From contig NZ_CP049869.1 in the NCBI RefSeq assembly GCF_011300455.1, positions 1 to 64,000 of the forward strand: a DNA stretch of 64,000 nt, given 5' to 3'. Source of the stretch: Sphingomonas piscis (GTDB taxonomy: Bacteria > Pseudomonadota > Alphaproteobacteria > Sphingomonadales > Sphingomonadaceae). A program made the translations under genes and the position numbers. The notes beneath the pieces were generated by a model that saw only the letters and a list, made by a program, of their open reading frames with translations, had not been told where the DNA came from and did no database searches. Below, in pieces: positions 31,953-41,864 of this stretch (position 1 is its first letter; each line of letters begins with the position of its first letter).

Positions 31953-32882
31953 ATGGCTGAGATCACGGCCGCTGCAGTGAAGGAACTGCGTGAGCGCACC
32001 GGCGCCGGCATGATGGATTGCAAGAAGGCGCTTGCCGAAACCAACGGCGACATGGAAGCCGCGATCGATTGGCTTCGTGCCAAGGGCCTGTCGGCTGCGG
32101 CCAAAAAGTCCGGTCGCACGGCGGCCGAGGGCCTGGTCGGCGTCGCCGTCGAGGGAACTCGGGGCGCGGTCGTCGAGGTGAACTCCGAAACGGATTTCGT
32201 CGCCAAGAACGAGCAGTTCCAGAATTTCGTTCGCGAAGTCGCCAAGCTGGCACTGACCACCGGCGGCGATGTCGAGGCGCTGGGCGCGGCTGCCTATCCG
32301 ACCGGCGGTACCGTTGCCGAAGCACTGACGAACAACATCGCCACCATCGGCGAGAACCAGTCGCTTCGCCGCACAATCGTGCTTGAGGTCAGTGAAGGCG
32401 CGGTCGTTCCTTACGTCCACAATGCGGTGGTGCCGGGCCTCGGCAAGATCGGCGTCCTCGTCGCGCTCGAAAGCGCTGCGCCCGCCGAAACGTTGCAGGC
32501 GCTTGGAAAGCAGATCGCGATGCACATCGCGGCTGCCAACCCGCTGGCGCTCGACGCGGACTCGCTGGACCAGGCGATGGTCGAGCGTGAGCGTGCCATC
32601 GCCATGGAAAAGGCCAAGGACAGTGGCAAGCCGCAGAATATCATCGAGAAGATGGTGGAAGGCGGCATCGCCAAGTTCCGCAAGGACAATGCCCTCCTGT
32701 CGCAGCTGTTCGTGATGGACAACAAGACACCGGTCGCGGAAGTGATCGCCGCAGCCGCCAAGGAAGCCGGTACGGGCATTGCCCTCAAGAACTTTGTCCG
32801 CATCCAGCTGGGTGAGGGTATCGAGAAGGAACAGAGCGACTTTGCGGCCGAGGTTGCGGCAGCGGCAGGTGTCGCCGCCTAA
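31953..32882 (+). CDS. tsf: Elongation factor Ts
   Basis: A 309-residue nucleotide-exchange factor for EF-Tu. The N-terminal UBA-like domain ([22 protein letters not shown]) and the core motif ([20 protein letters not shown], containing the EF-Tu-contacting TDFV) are present, as is the C-terminal module. The AGAAGGA site precedes the ATG. It is separated from rpsB by 118 bp of hairpin repeats and is followed by a strong terminator-like stem. Confidence 0.97.
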   Translation: MAEITAAAVKELRERTGAGMMDCKKALAETNGDMEAAIDWLRAKGLSAAAKKSGRTAAEGLVGVAVEGTRGAVVEVNSETDFVAKNEQFQNFVREVAKLALTTGGDVEALGAAAYPTGGTVAEALTNNIATIGENQSLRRTIVLEVSEGAVVPYVHNAVVPGLGKIGVLVALESAAPAETLQALGKQIAMHIAAANPLALDADSLDQAMVERERAIAMEKAKDSGKPQNIIEKMVEGGIAKFRKDNALLSQLFVMDNKTPVAEVIAAAAKEAGTGIALKNFVRIQLGEGIEKEQSDFAAEVAAAAGVAA

Positions 32883-32909
32883 GCCTCTTGCCTCTTGGGA
32901 GTTGGCAAC

Positions 32910-32945
32910 GGGGCGGGCGCGCCATAGAAGCGCGTCCGCCCCTTT
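32910..32945 (+). terminator. Strong stem-loop after tsf
   Basis: A 13-base stem (GGGGCGGGCGCGC / GCGCGTCCGCCCC, one G-U pair) with a seven-base loop and TTT after it, between tsf and pyrH. It is probably a partial or full terminator, implying that pyrH-frr has its own promoter or depends on read-through. Confidence 0.65.
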
Positions 32946-32973
32946 GCTTGCCCGCTAAACAGGACGCCGCAGA

Positions 32974-33696
32974 ATGACCCGACCGCGCTACCACCGGATC
33001 CTTTTGAAACTGTCCGGCGAGGTGCTGATGGGCGACAGCGGACTGTCGATCGATCCAGCCACGATCAGCCGCGTCGCCGAAGAAATTGCAGACGTTCGCC
33101 GGCAGGGCTTTGAGCTGTGCGTCGTCGTGGGCGGAGGCAACATTTTCCGCGGCATCTCCGGCGCTGCGCGGGGCATGGACCGTGCGACCGGCGACTATAT
33201 GGGCATGCTCGCCACCGTGATGAACGCGCTGGCAGTCCAGAACGCGCTTGAGAAGATCGGCGTCGAGACCCGTGTCCAGTCGGCGATCCCGATGGCCAGC
33301 GTCTGCGAGCCATTCATCCGCCGCCGGGCAGAGCGTCACCTCGAAAAGGGCCGGATCGTCATCTTCGCCGCGGGCGTTGGCAGTCCCTTCTTCACGACGG
33401 ATTCCGGCGCAGCACTGCGGGCGGCGGAAATGAAATGCGACGCCTTGTTCAAGGGCACGTCGGTAGATGGCGTCTATAATGCCGATCCGAAGAAGGTGGC
33501 CGACGCGAAGCGTTATGAAACAGTCAGTTATAGCACGGTGCTCGCGGACGATCTGAAGGTCATGGACGCCAGCGCCATCGCGCTCTGCCGCGACAACAAC
33601 ATTCCCATCGTCGTGTTCAACATCCGCCAACCCGGCAATCTTGCCGAAGTGCTTGCGGGTCGTGGTGTCGCGACGGTCGTACAAAACGGAGAGTGA
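32974..33696 (+). CDS. pyrH: UMP kinase
   Basis: A 240-residue hexameric bacterial UMP kinase making UDP. Conserved blocks: [24 protein letters not shown], the Gly-rich [20 protein letters not shown], and [18 protein letters not shown]. Its stop lies 2 bp before the frr ATG. Confidence 0.96.
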   Translation: MTRPRYHRILLKLSGEVLMGDSGLSIDPATISRVAEEIADVRRQGFELCVVVGGGNIFRGISGAARGMDRATGDYMGMLATVMNALAVQNALEKIGVETRVQSAIPMASVCEPFIRRRAERHLEKGRIVIFAAGVGSPFFTTDSGAALRAAEMKCDALFKGTSVDGVYNADPKKVADAKRYETVSYSTVLADDLKVMDASAIALCRDNNIPIVVFNIRQPGNLAEVLAGRGVATVVQNGE

Positions 33697-33698
33697 AC

Positions 33699-34256
33699 AT
33701 GCCTGCATTCGACAAGTCCGACCTACAGCGCCGCATGCAGGGCGCAGTTGATGCGCTGAAGAGCGATCTTGTGGGCCTCCGTACCGGACGCGCCTCGACC
33801 AACCTGCTCGATCCGATCACGGTGGAGGTTTACGGCGCCCATATGCCGCTGAACCAGGTCGCGACCGTTTCCGCGCCGGAGCCGCGGATGCTTAGCGTTC
33901 AGGTTTGGGACCGCTCCAACGTCGGGCCGGTTGAGAAGGCGATCCGCTCCGCTGGCCTTGGTCTCAACCCGGTGACGGACGGGCAAATGGTCCGGCTGCC
34001 CATTCCTGACCTCACCGAGGAGCGCCGCAAGGAGCTTGCCAAGCTGGTCGGCCAGTATGCCGAAAAGGCGCGCATCGCTGTCCGCAACGTCCGCCGAGAC
34101 GGCAATGACGCGCTGAAGGCCGACGAGAAGAAGGGCGAGATCAGCGAAGACGACCGCAAGCGGCAGGAGGCCGAGGTCCAGAAGCTGACCGACCAGACGA
34201 TCGCCGACATCGACAGCGCTGCTCAGGCCAAGGAAAAGGAAATTCTCGGCAAGTGA
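33699..34256 (+). CDS. frr: Ribosome recycling factor
   Basis: 185 residues, exactly the usual length. It dissociates post-termination ribosomes with EF-G. It shows the typical three-helix bundle sequence: [38 protein letters not shown] and the C-terminal [21 protein letters not shown]. The ATG at 33699 with GGAGAG upstream is chosen over the GTG at 33693. Its stop overlaps the GTG start of uppS. Confidence 0.96.
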   Translation: MPAFDKSDLQRRMQGAVDALKSDLVGLRTGRASTNLLDPITVEVYGAHMPLNQVATVSAPEPRMLSVQVWDRSNVGPVEKAIRSAGLGLNPVTDGQMVRLPIPDLTEERRKELAKLVGQYAEKARIAVRNVRRDGNDALKADEKKGEISEDDRKRQEAEVQKLTDQTIADIDSAAQAKEKEILGK

Positions 34257-34999
34257 CCTCGACCGCGCCAGCGGCGGAGGACAGTCAGGCCGTGAACGGG
34301 GGCGGCGGGCCGAGGCACGTCGCGATCATCATGGACGGCAACGGCCGCTGGGCCTCCCAGCGCGGCCTTCCACGCGTTGCCGGCCATCGCGCCGGCGCGG
34401 AATCACTCCGCAAGGCCATCCGAACCGCAGTCGAGCACGGCGTTGAGGCCCTGACGGTCTATGCTTTCTCCTCGGAGAATTGGCGGCGCAGTTCGGAAGA
34501 GATCTCCGATCTAACATCGCTGATGCGCTACTATCTGGAGCGGGAGCTCGCCACTTTCGAAAAGGAGGGCGTTCGGCTCCAGATCATTGGCGACTTCTCG
34601 GCCTTCGGATCTGAGCTGGCTGCAAAACTGTCCCGCGCGGTGGAGCGGACCTCCGGGAATCGACGCATCACCCTTGTTGTGGCGTTGAACTATGGCTCAC
34701 AGGCCGAGATCGCGGCGGCCGCAAGAAAACTGGCCGAGCGGGCGCGTTCGGGTGCCGTCGATCCTGCCGACATATGTCCGGCGATGCTTGAGGCCGAACT
34801 GCAGACCGCGAATTTGCCTGAACTCGACCTTCTGATCCGCACGTCAGGCGAGGAGAGGCTGTCCAACTTCCTGTTGTGGCAAGCGGCCTATGCCGAATTG
34901 GTATTCCTCGACACGCTCTGGCCGGACTTCGACGAAGCGACGTTCACGCACGCCATCGAGCAATATCGCGGCAGGCACCGCCGGTTCGGCGGGCGATGA
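34253..34999 (+). CDS. uppS: Isoprenyl transferase (undecaprenyl diphosphate synthase)
   Basis: A 248-residue cis-prenyltransferase making the lipid carrier for peptidoglycan and other glycans. Motifs: [24 protein letters not shown] (catalytic Asp and Arg), [11 protein letters not shown], and [23 protein letters not shown]. It starts with GTG overlapping the frr stop; a second GTG at 34292 sits just before the conserved block and is possible. It overlaps cdsA by 4 bp. Confidence 0.95.
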   Translation: MTSTAPAAEDSQAVNGGGGPRHVAIIMDGNGRWASQRGLPRVAGHRAGAESLRKAIRTAVEHGVEALTVYAFSSENWRRSSEEISDLTSLMRYYLERELATFEKEGVRLQIIGDFSAFGSELAAKLSRAVERTSGNRRITLVVALNYGSQAEIAAAARKLAERARSGAVDPADICPAMLEAELQTANLPELDLLIRTSGEERLSNFLLWQAAYAELVFLDTLWPDFDEATFTHAIEQYRGRHRRFGGR

Positions 35000-35631
35000 G
35001 GGAATTGCTGATCCGCTCTGTGGCCGGCATCGTCATGATCGCCGTCGCGCTTCTCGCCGTCATCAAGGGCGGCACGGTTCTGGTCGCGCTTGCCGGCCTC
35101 GTCGGCGTCGTCCTGCTGATGGAATGGCTGCGTCTGGTTCGCGGTTGGCATTGGTCGTGGGGCGTCTCGGGCCTGCTGTATGCTTTGGGCGCAGCAATCT
35201 CCCTGATCTGGCTACGTGGGCTTGCTCAGGACGGTATCGCGATCACGATGTGGACGTTCATCGTCACTTGGTCGACCGACATCGGCGCCTACTTCGCTGG
35301 ACGCACTTTGGGCCGGACCAAGCTTGCGCCGGCGATCAGTCCCAACAAGACGGTGGAGGGGCTCGCAGGCGGTGTTCTCGCCGCCGCTATCTTCGGCGGG
35401 GCCTGGGTGCTTGGGATCGGGCTGGAACAGCGAGCGCTCCTGTTGCTTGCGCCGCTGTTCGCACTGCTGGCCCAGGCCGGCGACCTGTTTGAAAGCGGGA
35501 TGAAGCGCCGGGCAGGAGTGAAGGATTCCGGGCACTGGCTTCCCGGGCACGGCGGGATCCTTGACCGGCTCGACGGCTTCGTGCCGGTCGTGATTGCAAC
35601 CGCGCTACTTTTCGCCATTGGGCTGCTGTGA
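34996..35631 (+). CDS. cdsA: Phosphatidate cytidylyltransferase (short)
   Basis: A 211-residue multi-spanning enzyme making CDP-diacylglycerol for psd/pssA-type phospholipid synthesis. The family signature near the C-terminus is clear: KRRAGVKDSGHWLPGHGGILDRLDG. It is shorter than the usual 260-290 residues because N-terminal helices are fewer. The ATG at 34996 overlaps the uppS TGA; the longer open frame upstream lies within uppS. Its own TGA overlaps the GTG of dxr. Confidence 0.93.
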   Translation: MRELLIRSVAGIVMIAVALLAVIKGGTVLVALAGLVGVVLLMEWLRLVRGWHWSWGVSGLLYALGAAISLIWLRGLAQDGIAITMWTFIVTWSTDIGAYFAGRTLGRTKLAPAISPNKTVEGLAGGVLAAAIFGGAWVLGIGLEQRALLLLAPLFALLAQAGDLFESGMKRRAGVKDSGHWLPGHGGILDRLDGFVPVVIATALLFAIGLL

Positions 35632-36788
35632 CCCGACGCATCTCGATCCTCGGTGCGACGGGTAGCATCGGCAGCTCGACCCTCGACTTGATCGAGAGAA
35701 ATCCCGATCGCTTCGAAGTTGCGGCGGTGACTGCCAATTCAAACGTCGACGAGCTTGCTGCGATCGCGCGCAGGACAGGTGCGACACTCGCGGTGATTGC
35801 CGACGAAACGAAGTATTCGGCGCTCAAGGAGGCGGTCGCCGGGACCCGATGCGCGGTTGCTGCCGGAGAGAATGCCCTGATCGAGGCCGCGCAGGCGGAG
35901 GCTGAGCTGGTTATTGCGGCAATCGTCGGTTGCGCGGGGTTGCGGCCGACCATGGCGGCGATCGAGGCGGGGCGAACGGTCGGACTGGCGAACAAGGAAG
36001 CACTGGTGACGGCGGGCTCGCTGATGACTGAGACCGCGCGGCGCAAGAGCGTCGATTTGCTCCCGGTCGACAGCGAGCATAACGCGATTTTTCAGTGTCT
36101 TGCTGGCGAAAGCACGGATCAGATCGAAAGAATGATCCTGACTGCGAGCGGCGGGCCGTTCCGTACCTGGACGGCCGAACGGATCGACGCAGCGACCCCG
36201 GACCAGGCCGTGGCTCATCCGAACTGGTCGATGGGTGCGAAGATCTCGGTCGATTCCGCAACCCTGATGAACAAGGGGCTGGAGCTGATCGAGGCACATC
36301 ACCTGTTCGGAGTATCGGCGGACCGTCTTGACGTTGTCGTTCACCCGCAATCGGCCATCCACTCGCTGGTGGAGTTCGTCGACGGGTCGATGCTCGCGCA
36401 AATCGGGCCGCCGGACATGAGGGTTCCGATAGCTTATGTGCTCGGTTGGCCAGAACGCATCGCTACACCAGTGCCGCGGGTGCGCCTGGCCGACCTTGGA
36501 CGAATGGACTTCGAGGAGCCGGACCTGCAGCGGTTCCCGGCACTCCGCATTGCCAGGGAGGCGCTTGCGGCAGGTGGCGCAGCAGCCGTCGTCCTCAACG
36601 CCGCGAATGAGGTCGCGGTTGAGCTGTTCCTTGCCAACCGCATCAAATTCAACGATATTCCGGCAATCGTGGAGCAGGCGCTGAACCGTCATTCCGGTCC
36701 TTCGCCCGCGAGCATCGAGGACGTGATGGAAATTGATCGTGGCAGCCGGGCAGATGCCCGCCTGGTGGCCGGAAGCTTTTGCCGATGA
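35628..36788 (+). CDS. dxr: 1-deoxy-D-xylulose 5-phosphate reductoisomerase
   Basis: A 386-residue enzyme of the non-mevalonate isoprenoid pathway. The N-terminal NADPH motif is ISILGATGSIGSSTLDLI, the metal/substrate site LLPVDSEHNAIFQCL, and the later motifs GPFRTW and WSMGAKISVDSATLMNKGLE. The start is GTG at 35628, overlapping cdsA. It supplies precursors used by uppS two genes upstream. The stop overlaps the ATG of rseP. Confidence 0.96.
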   Translation: MTRRISILGATGSIGSSTLDLIERNPDRFEVAAVTANSNVDELAAIARRTGATLAVIADETKYSALKEAVAGTRCAVAAGENALIEAAQAEAELVIAAIVGCAGLRPTMAAIEAGRTVGLANKEALVTAGSLMTETARRKSVDLLPVDSEHNAIFQCLAGESTDQIERMILTASGGPFRTWTAERIDAATPDQAVAHPNWSMGAKISVDSATLMNKGLELIEAHHLFGVSADRLDVVVHPQSAIHSLVEFVDGSMLAQIGPPDMRVPIAYVLGWPERIATPVPRVRLADLGRMDFEEPDLQRFPALRIAREALAAGGAAAVVLNAANEVAVELFLANRIKFNDIPAIVEQALNRHSGPSPASIEDVMEIDRGSRADARLVAGSFCR

Positions 36789-37909
36789 TGGGCGGCGCGC
36801 CTCTGTGGCTGGTGCTGCTCGCCTTCATCGGCATGCTTGGCCCGCTCGTCTTCTTTCACGAGCTTGGTCATTATCTCATCGGGCGGTGGTTCGGGGTCGG
36901 CGCCGAGATTTTCTCTATCGGCTTTGGCCGCGAGATCGTCGGCTGGACCGATCGGCGCGGAACCCGATGGAAGGTGGCCTGGCTGCCGCTAGGCGGCTAC
37001 GTCAAGTTCGTCGGCGACATGAACCCTGCCAGCGCGCCGGCAAACCCGAATGAGGTTCCGGAAGCGCTTCGCAGCCAGAGCTTCCATTGCAAACCTGTTT
37101 GGCAACGCTTCCTGATCGTCCTGGCGGGGCCGATGACCAACTTCCTTCTGGCCATCCTGATCTTTGCCGCCTTCTTTAGTTTCGTCGGCAGCCCGCTGAC
37201 CAACGTGGTTGGAGCGGTACAGCCGAACAGCGCAGCGGCTCAGGCCGGAATTCGGAAGGGCGATCAGCTTCTGTCGGTCGCAGGCCGCTCGACCCCGACG
37301 TTCGATGACATCTTCAATACCGTGGCCCTTCGACCGAATGAAAAAGTGGACGTGCTGGTAAGGCGGGGCGGCGAGGAGCAAAGCTTCGCCGTTACGCTCG
37401 GTACCGCGCCGGTCAAGGACGGCAATCGTACCTTCCAACGCGGCCTTCTCGGCGTCGCTCCGGACTTGCAGCTGCGAGAACCGGTGTCGCCGCTGAAGGC
37501 TTTGCCGATGGCGGTGGAATATACCTGGCGGCTGACGACGACCATTGTCGACGGGCTGGTGCAGCTGGTGCGCGGGAGACTTCCCGCGGAGCAACTCGGT
37601 GGCCCTCTGAAAATCGCACAGGTGGCAGGAGAAGGCGCCTCGCAGGGCATGCTGCCGTTCGTTGGCCTGGTGGCGATGATCTCAATTAATCTCGGATTCA
37701 TCAACCTCTTGCCAGTTCCGATGCTGGATGGAGGCCATCTGCTCTTTTACGCAATCGAGGCGGTTCGCCGCCGGCCGGTCAGTCCGCGAACGCTCGACTG
37801 GGCGTTTCGGGGTGGGCTTGCCGCGCTGCTTGCACTGTTTCTCTTCACGACCTTCAACGATCTCGGGTCGTTCGGTCTCTGGGACAGGCTTGAACGCTTG
37901 ATTGGATAG
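36785..37909 (+). CDS. rseP: Site-2 (RIP) zinc metalloprotease RseP
   Basis: A 374-residue intramembrane protease: HExxH site in VFFHELGHYLIGRWFG in the first TM helix, a PDZ domain at about residues 125-210 (GAVQPNSAAAQAGIRKGDQLLSV), and the second active-site motif NLLPVPMLDGGHLLFY near the C-terminus. It cleaves anti-sigma factors and remnant signal peptides in envelope stress. The ATG at 36785 overlaps the dxr stop. It precedes bamA, as in most proteobacteria. Confidence 0.95.
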   Translation: MMGGAPLWLVLLAFIGMLGPLVFFHELGHYLIGRWFGVGAEIFSIGFGREIVGWTDRRGTRWKVAWLPLGGYVKFVGDMNPASAPANPNEVPEALRSQSFHCKPVWQRFLIVLAGPMTNFLLAILIFAAFFSFVGSPLTNVVGAVQPNSAAAQAGIRKGDQLLSVAGRSTPTFDDIFNTVALRPNEKVDVLVRRGGEEQSFAVTLGTAPVKDGNRTFQRGLLGVAPDLQLREPVSPLKALPMAVEYTWRLTTTIVDGLVQLVRGRLPAEQLGGPLKIAQVAGEGASQGMLPFVGLVAMISINLGFINLLPVPMLDGGHLLFYAIEAVRRRPVSPRTLDWAFRGGLAALLALFLFTTFNDLGSFGLWDRLERLIG

Positions 37910-37937
37910 GGCGGTTGGGGCAGGGCTGCACCACTGT

Positions 37938-37966
37938 TTGGCGGCAAACCGAGCCGCATGGATAAT
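37938..37966 (+). promoter_or_regulatory. Candidate sigma-70 promoter of bamA-skp-fabZ
   Basis: TTGGCG (37938-37943), 17-base spacer, GATAAT (37961-37966). The predicted start is only about 10 bases before the GTG of bamA, so the leader would be very short. Good consensus match at the -10; unsupported otherwise. Confidence 0.4.
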
Positions 37967-37981
37967 TAAGGGCGGGGACGG

Positions 37982-40663
37982 GTGATCTCAGCAAATAATA
38001 CCTTCAAGCGCGCGGGTGCCGTGCTCCTCGTCGGGACGATCCTTGGCGGCTCCCCGTCGACGGTTCTGGCGCAGACTGCGGCGCCGGAGCAGGCTCCTCC
38101 GGCAAACGCTCCTGCACCGGCCGCGCAACCGGCTCAGCCCGCAACCGCGACGCTTACGACCGCGCCCGTTCAGCCGAGCACGATCCGTTCGGTCGCCGTC
38201 CGCGGTAACCAGCGGCTGGAGCCGGAAACGGTGCGTGCCTACGCGAACCTTTCACCGGGGCTGAACTATACGCCGGAGACCGTCGATCAGGCGCTGAAAG
38301 ACCTCTACGCGACCGAGTTGTTCAAGGATGTCCAGATCCTGGGCGCGGATACGGGCAACATCGTCATCCAGGTTCAGGAAAATCCGGTCATCAACCGTAT
38401 TGTTTTGGATGGCAATAAGCGGATCAAGGAGGACAAGATCCTCCCCGAGATCAAGCTCGCCCCACGGCAGATCTTCACTGCCTCCAAGGTCCGCGCCGAT
38501 GTCGAGCGCATCGTCGAGCTGTACCGCCGGCAGGGCCGTTTTGCGGCACGCGTAGAGCCGAAGACCGTCCAGCTTGAGCAGAACCGCGTCGACCTCGTCT
38601 TCGAGATTTACGAGGGCGACAAGTCCAAGGTTCGAAGCATCAACATCATCGGCAACGAGCAGTTCAGCGATGGCCGGCTCCGCAAGGAGATGTTCACGCG
38701 ACAGGCTGGTGGTCTGCTGGGCTTCTTCAAATCGAACGACAGCTATGACCCGGACCGGCTTGCCGCCGATCAGCAGAAGCTTCGCGCCTTCTACCTGACC
38801 GAAGGCTATGCCGACTTCCGCGTCGTGTCGGCGCTCGCCGAGCTGACGCCCGATCGCCGCGACTTCGTAATCACCTATGTCGTCGAGGAAGGTCCCCGTT
38901 ACCGGTTCGGGCCGATCAAGGCGGAAAGCCTTCTGCGCGATCTACCGCCGGCATCGATCCAGCGAGGCTTGAAAATCCGCGAAGGCGAGTGGTTTGACGC
39001 CAAGGCGGTGGAAGACGCCGTCACTGACCTCAATGAAGTGGCCGGCGCTCTGGGCTACGCGACCGCGGACATCAACCCGCAATATAATCGCGACGCCGAG
39101 AAGAAGGTGATGGGCATTACCTTCCAAGTCGGCGAGACGCCGCGCCAATATGTCGAGCGCATCGACGTCAACGGCAATACGATCACCCGCGACAAAGTCA
39201 TTCGCCGCGAATTCCGGATCAACGAAGGCGACGCCTTTAATGCGATCAAGATCAGGCGATCGCAGGATCGTATCCAAAGCCTCGGCTACTTTCAGGAAAA
39301 GCTGGAAATCAAGGATGAGGAAGGGTCCACGCCGGATCGCCGCGTCCTAAGTGTCGACGTCGAGGAAAAATCGAGCGGCGAGCTTCAGCTCTCGGGCGGT
39401 TACTCAAGCCTCGAACGCTTCATTCTCGCCTTCTCGATCGCCGAGCGCAATTTCATGGGCAAGGGTCAGGAGCTCAACGCCGGCATCAGCTATTCGAAAT
39501 ATTCGAAGTCGGTACAGCTGGGCTTTGTCGAACCTTATCTGTTCGACAAGGCCATTATGCTCGGCGGCGATATCTTCCGGCGCGACTACAACAGCTTCAA
39601 CTACATCGGGAATCAGCGCAACACGACCTATTCGCAGGTCAGCACCGGCCTCGGTCTCCGGACCGGCTTTCCCGTCACGGAATATCTGAGTTTCGGGACG
39701 CGCTACTCCCTGCAGCAGGACAAGGTCACCCTCGACAAGAACACATTCTATTCGGACCTCGACGGTGATGGCATTCGCACCTGTGAGCCGTTGCTCGCTG
39801 GTCGCTATCTCTGCGACGAGATCGGGAAGCGTCTCACGTCGCTGATCGGCTATTCGGCCGTTTACGACAGCACCGACGGCATCCGTCCGACCAAGGGACG
39901 GCGCTTCAGCTTTTCGCAGGATTTTGCGGGGCTTGGCGGTGACGTCAGGTACATCCGAAGCAGGGTCGACGCTTCACAATATCTGAGCTTCGGCGGCGGC
40001 TTCGTCTTCTCGGCGTTGGGCCAGGCCGGATATATCCATCCGCTCCAAGGGTCGCCGGGGGTTGGCCGCGACGCAATCCGGCTGACCGATCGCTTCTTCG
40101 GACCGCAACTTCGCGGCTTCGATATTCGCGGGATCGGGCCGCGCATCCGGCGCGTGGCCTATGACGTCGATGGGGCGCTGGACTTTGAAAGCCGCCGCGT
40201 CAGCGATTCCATCGGTGGCCGCGCATTCTACATGGGGCGCCTTGAGGTCGAGCCGCCGATCAGCGCCGGCCTGAAAAGCATGGGATTGCGGCCTTCGGCG
40301 TTCCTCGACATCGGTTCGTTGTGGAACATCAGGCAGCCGGTTCTGACCGACATCCCCGGCACGTGCGTCCTGCGCAAGGCCGATAATACGATCGAAAAGA
40401 CCCAGACATTGCTTCCTGGTCAGTCGTGCGCGACCTTACCGACCGGGTTGCCCGCAACCGATACCCGGACGTTCGTGCTGTCTCAGCCGGGGTATAAGGA
40501 ATTCTTCCTCGGCAACTCCGCCAAGCCGCGCCTGTCCATTGGTATCGGCGTCAACTGGGTGTCGCCGTTCGGCCCCTTCCGGATCGACATTGCCAAGGCT
40601 CTTCTCAAGCAGGAGGGCGACGACACCAAATTCTTCAGCTTCAACGTAGGAACCAACTTCTAA
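37982..40663 (+). CDS. bamA: Outer membrane protein assembly factor BamA
   Basis: An 893-residue Omp85 protein: signal peptide, an Ala/Pro-rich spacer (residues 32-65), five POTRA domains (about 66-450; the first starts IRSVAVRGNQRLEPETV) and a 16-strand barrel with the conserved loop motif around FDIRGIGPR and C-terminal FSFNVGTNF ending in Phe. It inserts outer-membrane barrels. The start is GTG at 37982; the Pro/Ala spacer makes the N-terminus longer than in E. coli. Its TAA shares a base with the ATG of the Skp-like gene. Confidence 0.95.
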   Translation: MISANNTFKRAGAVLLVGTILGGSPSTVLAQTAAPEQAPPANAPAPAAQPAQPATATLTTAPVQPSTIRSVAVRGNQRLEPETVRAYANLSPGLNYTPETVDQALKDLYATELFKDVQILGADTGNIVIQVQENPVINRIVLDGNKRIKEDKILPEIKLAPRQIFTASKVRADVERIVELYRRQGRFAARVEPKTVQLEQNRVDLVFEIYEGDKSKVRSINIIGNEQFSDGRLRKEMFTRQAGGLLGFFKSNDSYDPDRLAADQQKLRAFYLTEGYADFRVVSALAELTPDRRDFVITYVVEEGPRYRFGPIKAESLLRDLPPASIQRGLKIREGEWFDAKAVEDAVTDLNEVAGALGYATADINPQYNRDAEKKVMGITFQVGETPRQYVERIDVNGNTITRDKVIRREFRINEGDAFNAIKIRRSQDRIQSLGYFQEKLEIKDEEGSTPDRRVLSVDVEEKSSGELQLSGGYSSLERFILAFSIAERNFMGKGQELNAGISYSKYSKSVQLGFVEPYLFDKAIMLGGDIFRRDYNSFNYIGNQRNTTYSQVSTGLGLRTGFPVTEYLSFGTRYSLQQDKVTLDKNTFYSDLDGDGIRTCEPLLAGRYLCDEIGKRLTSLIGYSAVYDSTDGIRPTKGRRFSFSQDFAGLGGDVRYIRSRVDASQYLSFGGGFVFSALGQAGYIHPLQGSPGVGRDAIRLTDRFFGPQLRGFDIRGIGPRIRRVAYDVDGALDFESRRVSDSIGGRAFYMGRLEVEPPISAGLKSMGLRPSAFLDIGSLWNIRQPVLTDIPGTCVLRKADNTIEKTQTLLPGQSCATLPTGLPATDTRTFVLSQPGYKEFFLGNSAKPRLSIGIGVNWVSPFGPFRIDIAKALLKQEGDDTKFFSFNVGTNF

Positions 40664-41382
40664 TGAAGACCATCCTCAAGACCGTGCTTATCGCCGGTGG
40701 TCTCGGCATTTCGGCAAACGCTGGTGCCCAGGTGACGAATATCGCCACCATCGATACGCTGGAGGCCATCGCCAATGCGAAGGCGCTTGTTCAAGCCAAC
40801 AATGCGATCACGACCCAGTTCGCGAGCACAACGACGCAGCTTGAACAAAAGCGTCAGCAGCTCGAACCGCTGATCGCACGGATGGACACCAACAAGGACG
40901 GAAACGTCGATTCGCGTGAGTTCACTGCCGCGCGCAATTCCAAGGTAGCTGCGGTTAAGCAGGCTTCGACCCAAGCGGAAACCATCCAACGTGAAATGCA
41001 GACGCTCAGCCAGCCGGAAGCGATTGCGCGCCTTTATGCGCTCGAGCAGCTGCTGACCCGCTTCAACACCGCACAGCAGAAGGTGGTCACCGATCGCCGC
41101 ATCGGCGCGGTGCTTGCACCCACCGCCTTCATCTATGCGCCGCCGACGGCAGACATCACGGCGGCTGTCACCGCCGAGCTGGATCGGACGGTGCCCACGG
41201 TCACGACCGCGGCGCCCGCCAACTGGCGCCCCCGGCAGCAGACCGTTCAGGCGATGGAGCAGTTGATCCAGCTCGGTCAGGCAAGGGCTGCCTACGCCCA
41301 GGCCGCGGCGCAGCAGCCGGCGACGGCTGCACCCGCGACGGCCACCCCGGCCCCGACCGCGACCCAACCTGCCGGCCGCTAA
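40663..41382 (+). CDS. OmpH/Skp-family periplasmic chaperone with an EF-hand-like loop
   Basis: A 239-residue exported protein (signal peptide [22 protein letters not shown]) with long Gln/Ala-rich helices as in Skp, placed directly after bamA as skp normally is. Residues 75-86 ([12 protein letters not shown]) form a canonical 12-residue EF-hand calcium loop with acidic or Asn ligands at positions 1, 3, 5, 9 and 12, followed by Phe. This is at the tip of the coiled-coil region and is not part of the E. coli protein. The C-terminal 40 residues are Ala/Pro/Thr low complexity. The chaperone role is inferred from position and helix pattern. Confidence 0.75.
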   Translation: MKTILKTVLIAGGLGISANAGAQVTNIATIDTLEAIANAKALVQANNAITTQFASTTTQLEQKRQQLEPLIARMDTNKDGNVDSREFTAARNSKVAAVKQASTQAETIQREMQTLSQPEAIARLYALEQLLTRFNTAQQKVVTDRRIGAVLAPTAFIYAPPTADITAAVTAELDRTVPTVTTAAPANWRPRQQTVQAMEQLIQLGQARAAYAQAAAQQPATAAPATATPAPTATQPAGR

Positions 41383-41387
41383 GCCGA

Positions 41388-41864
41388 ATGGCTGATGAGG
41401 TTGTGACCGCTGCCATTGGTCCGCTGGATATACGGCGGGTCATGGCGGCGCTTCCGCACCGCTATCCAATGCTGCTGGTCGACCGGGTTGAAGAGATCGT
41501 CCCCGATCAGTCGATCAGCGCCATCAAAGCGGTGACGATCAACGAGGATTTCTTCAACGGTCATTTTCCTGGCCGCCCCATCATGCCGGGCGTGCTGATC
41601 GTCGAGGCGCTGGCGCAAGCTGCCGGCATTCTCGCGGTGGAGAGCCTTGGCCTCGCGAACTCCGGCAAGCTCGTCTATTTCATGGCGATCGAAAATGCGA
41701 AGTTCCGGGCGCCGGTTGAGCCGGGCGTGCTGCTCCGGCTCGACGTCGAGTTCGTCCAGAAGCGTACCAGCGTCTGCAAGTTCACTGGCCGCGCCAGCAT
41801 CGATGGCAAGCTCGCGGCCGAAGCGAGCTTTACGGCGATGATCGCCGACCCGCCTAGCGCTTGA
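41388..41864 (+). CDS. fabZ: 3-hydroxyacyl-ACP dehydratase FabZ
   Basis: A 158-residue hot-dog-fold dehydratase of fatty acid synthesis. Active-site His in [13 protein letters not shown] and catalytic Glu in [14 protein letters not shown], plus [11 protein letters not shown], are all present. It follows the Skp-like gene by 5 bp with no lpxD between them and no lpxA after, unlike the classical cluster. Its end overlaps the convergent btuD gene by 11 bp. Confidence 0.95.
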   Translation: MADEVVTAAIGPLDIRRVMAALPHRYPMLLVDRVEEIVPDQSISAIKAVTINEDFFNGHFPGRPIMPGVLIVEALAQAAGILAVESLGLANSGKLVYFMAIENAKFRAPVEPGVLLRLDVEFVQKRTSVCKFTGRASIDGKLAAEASFTAMIADPPSA

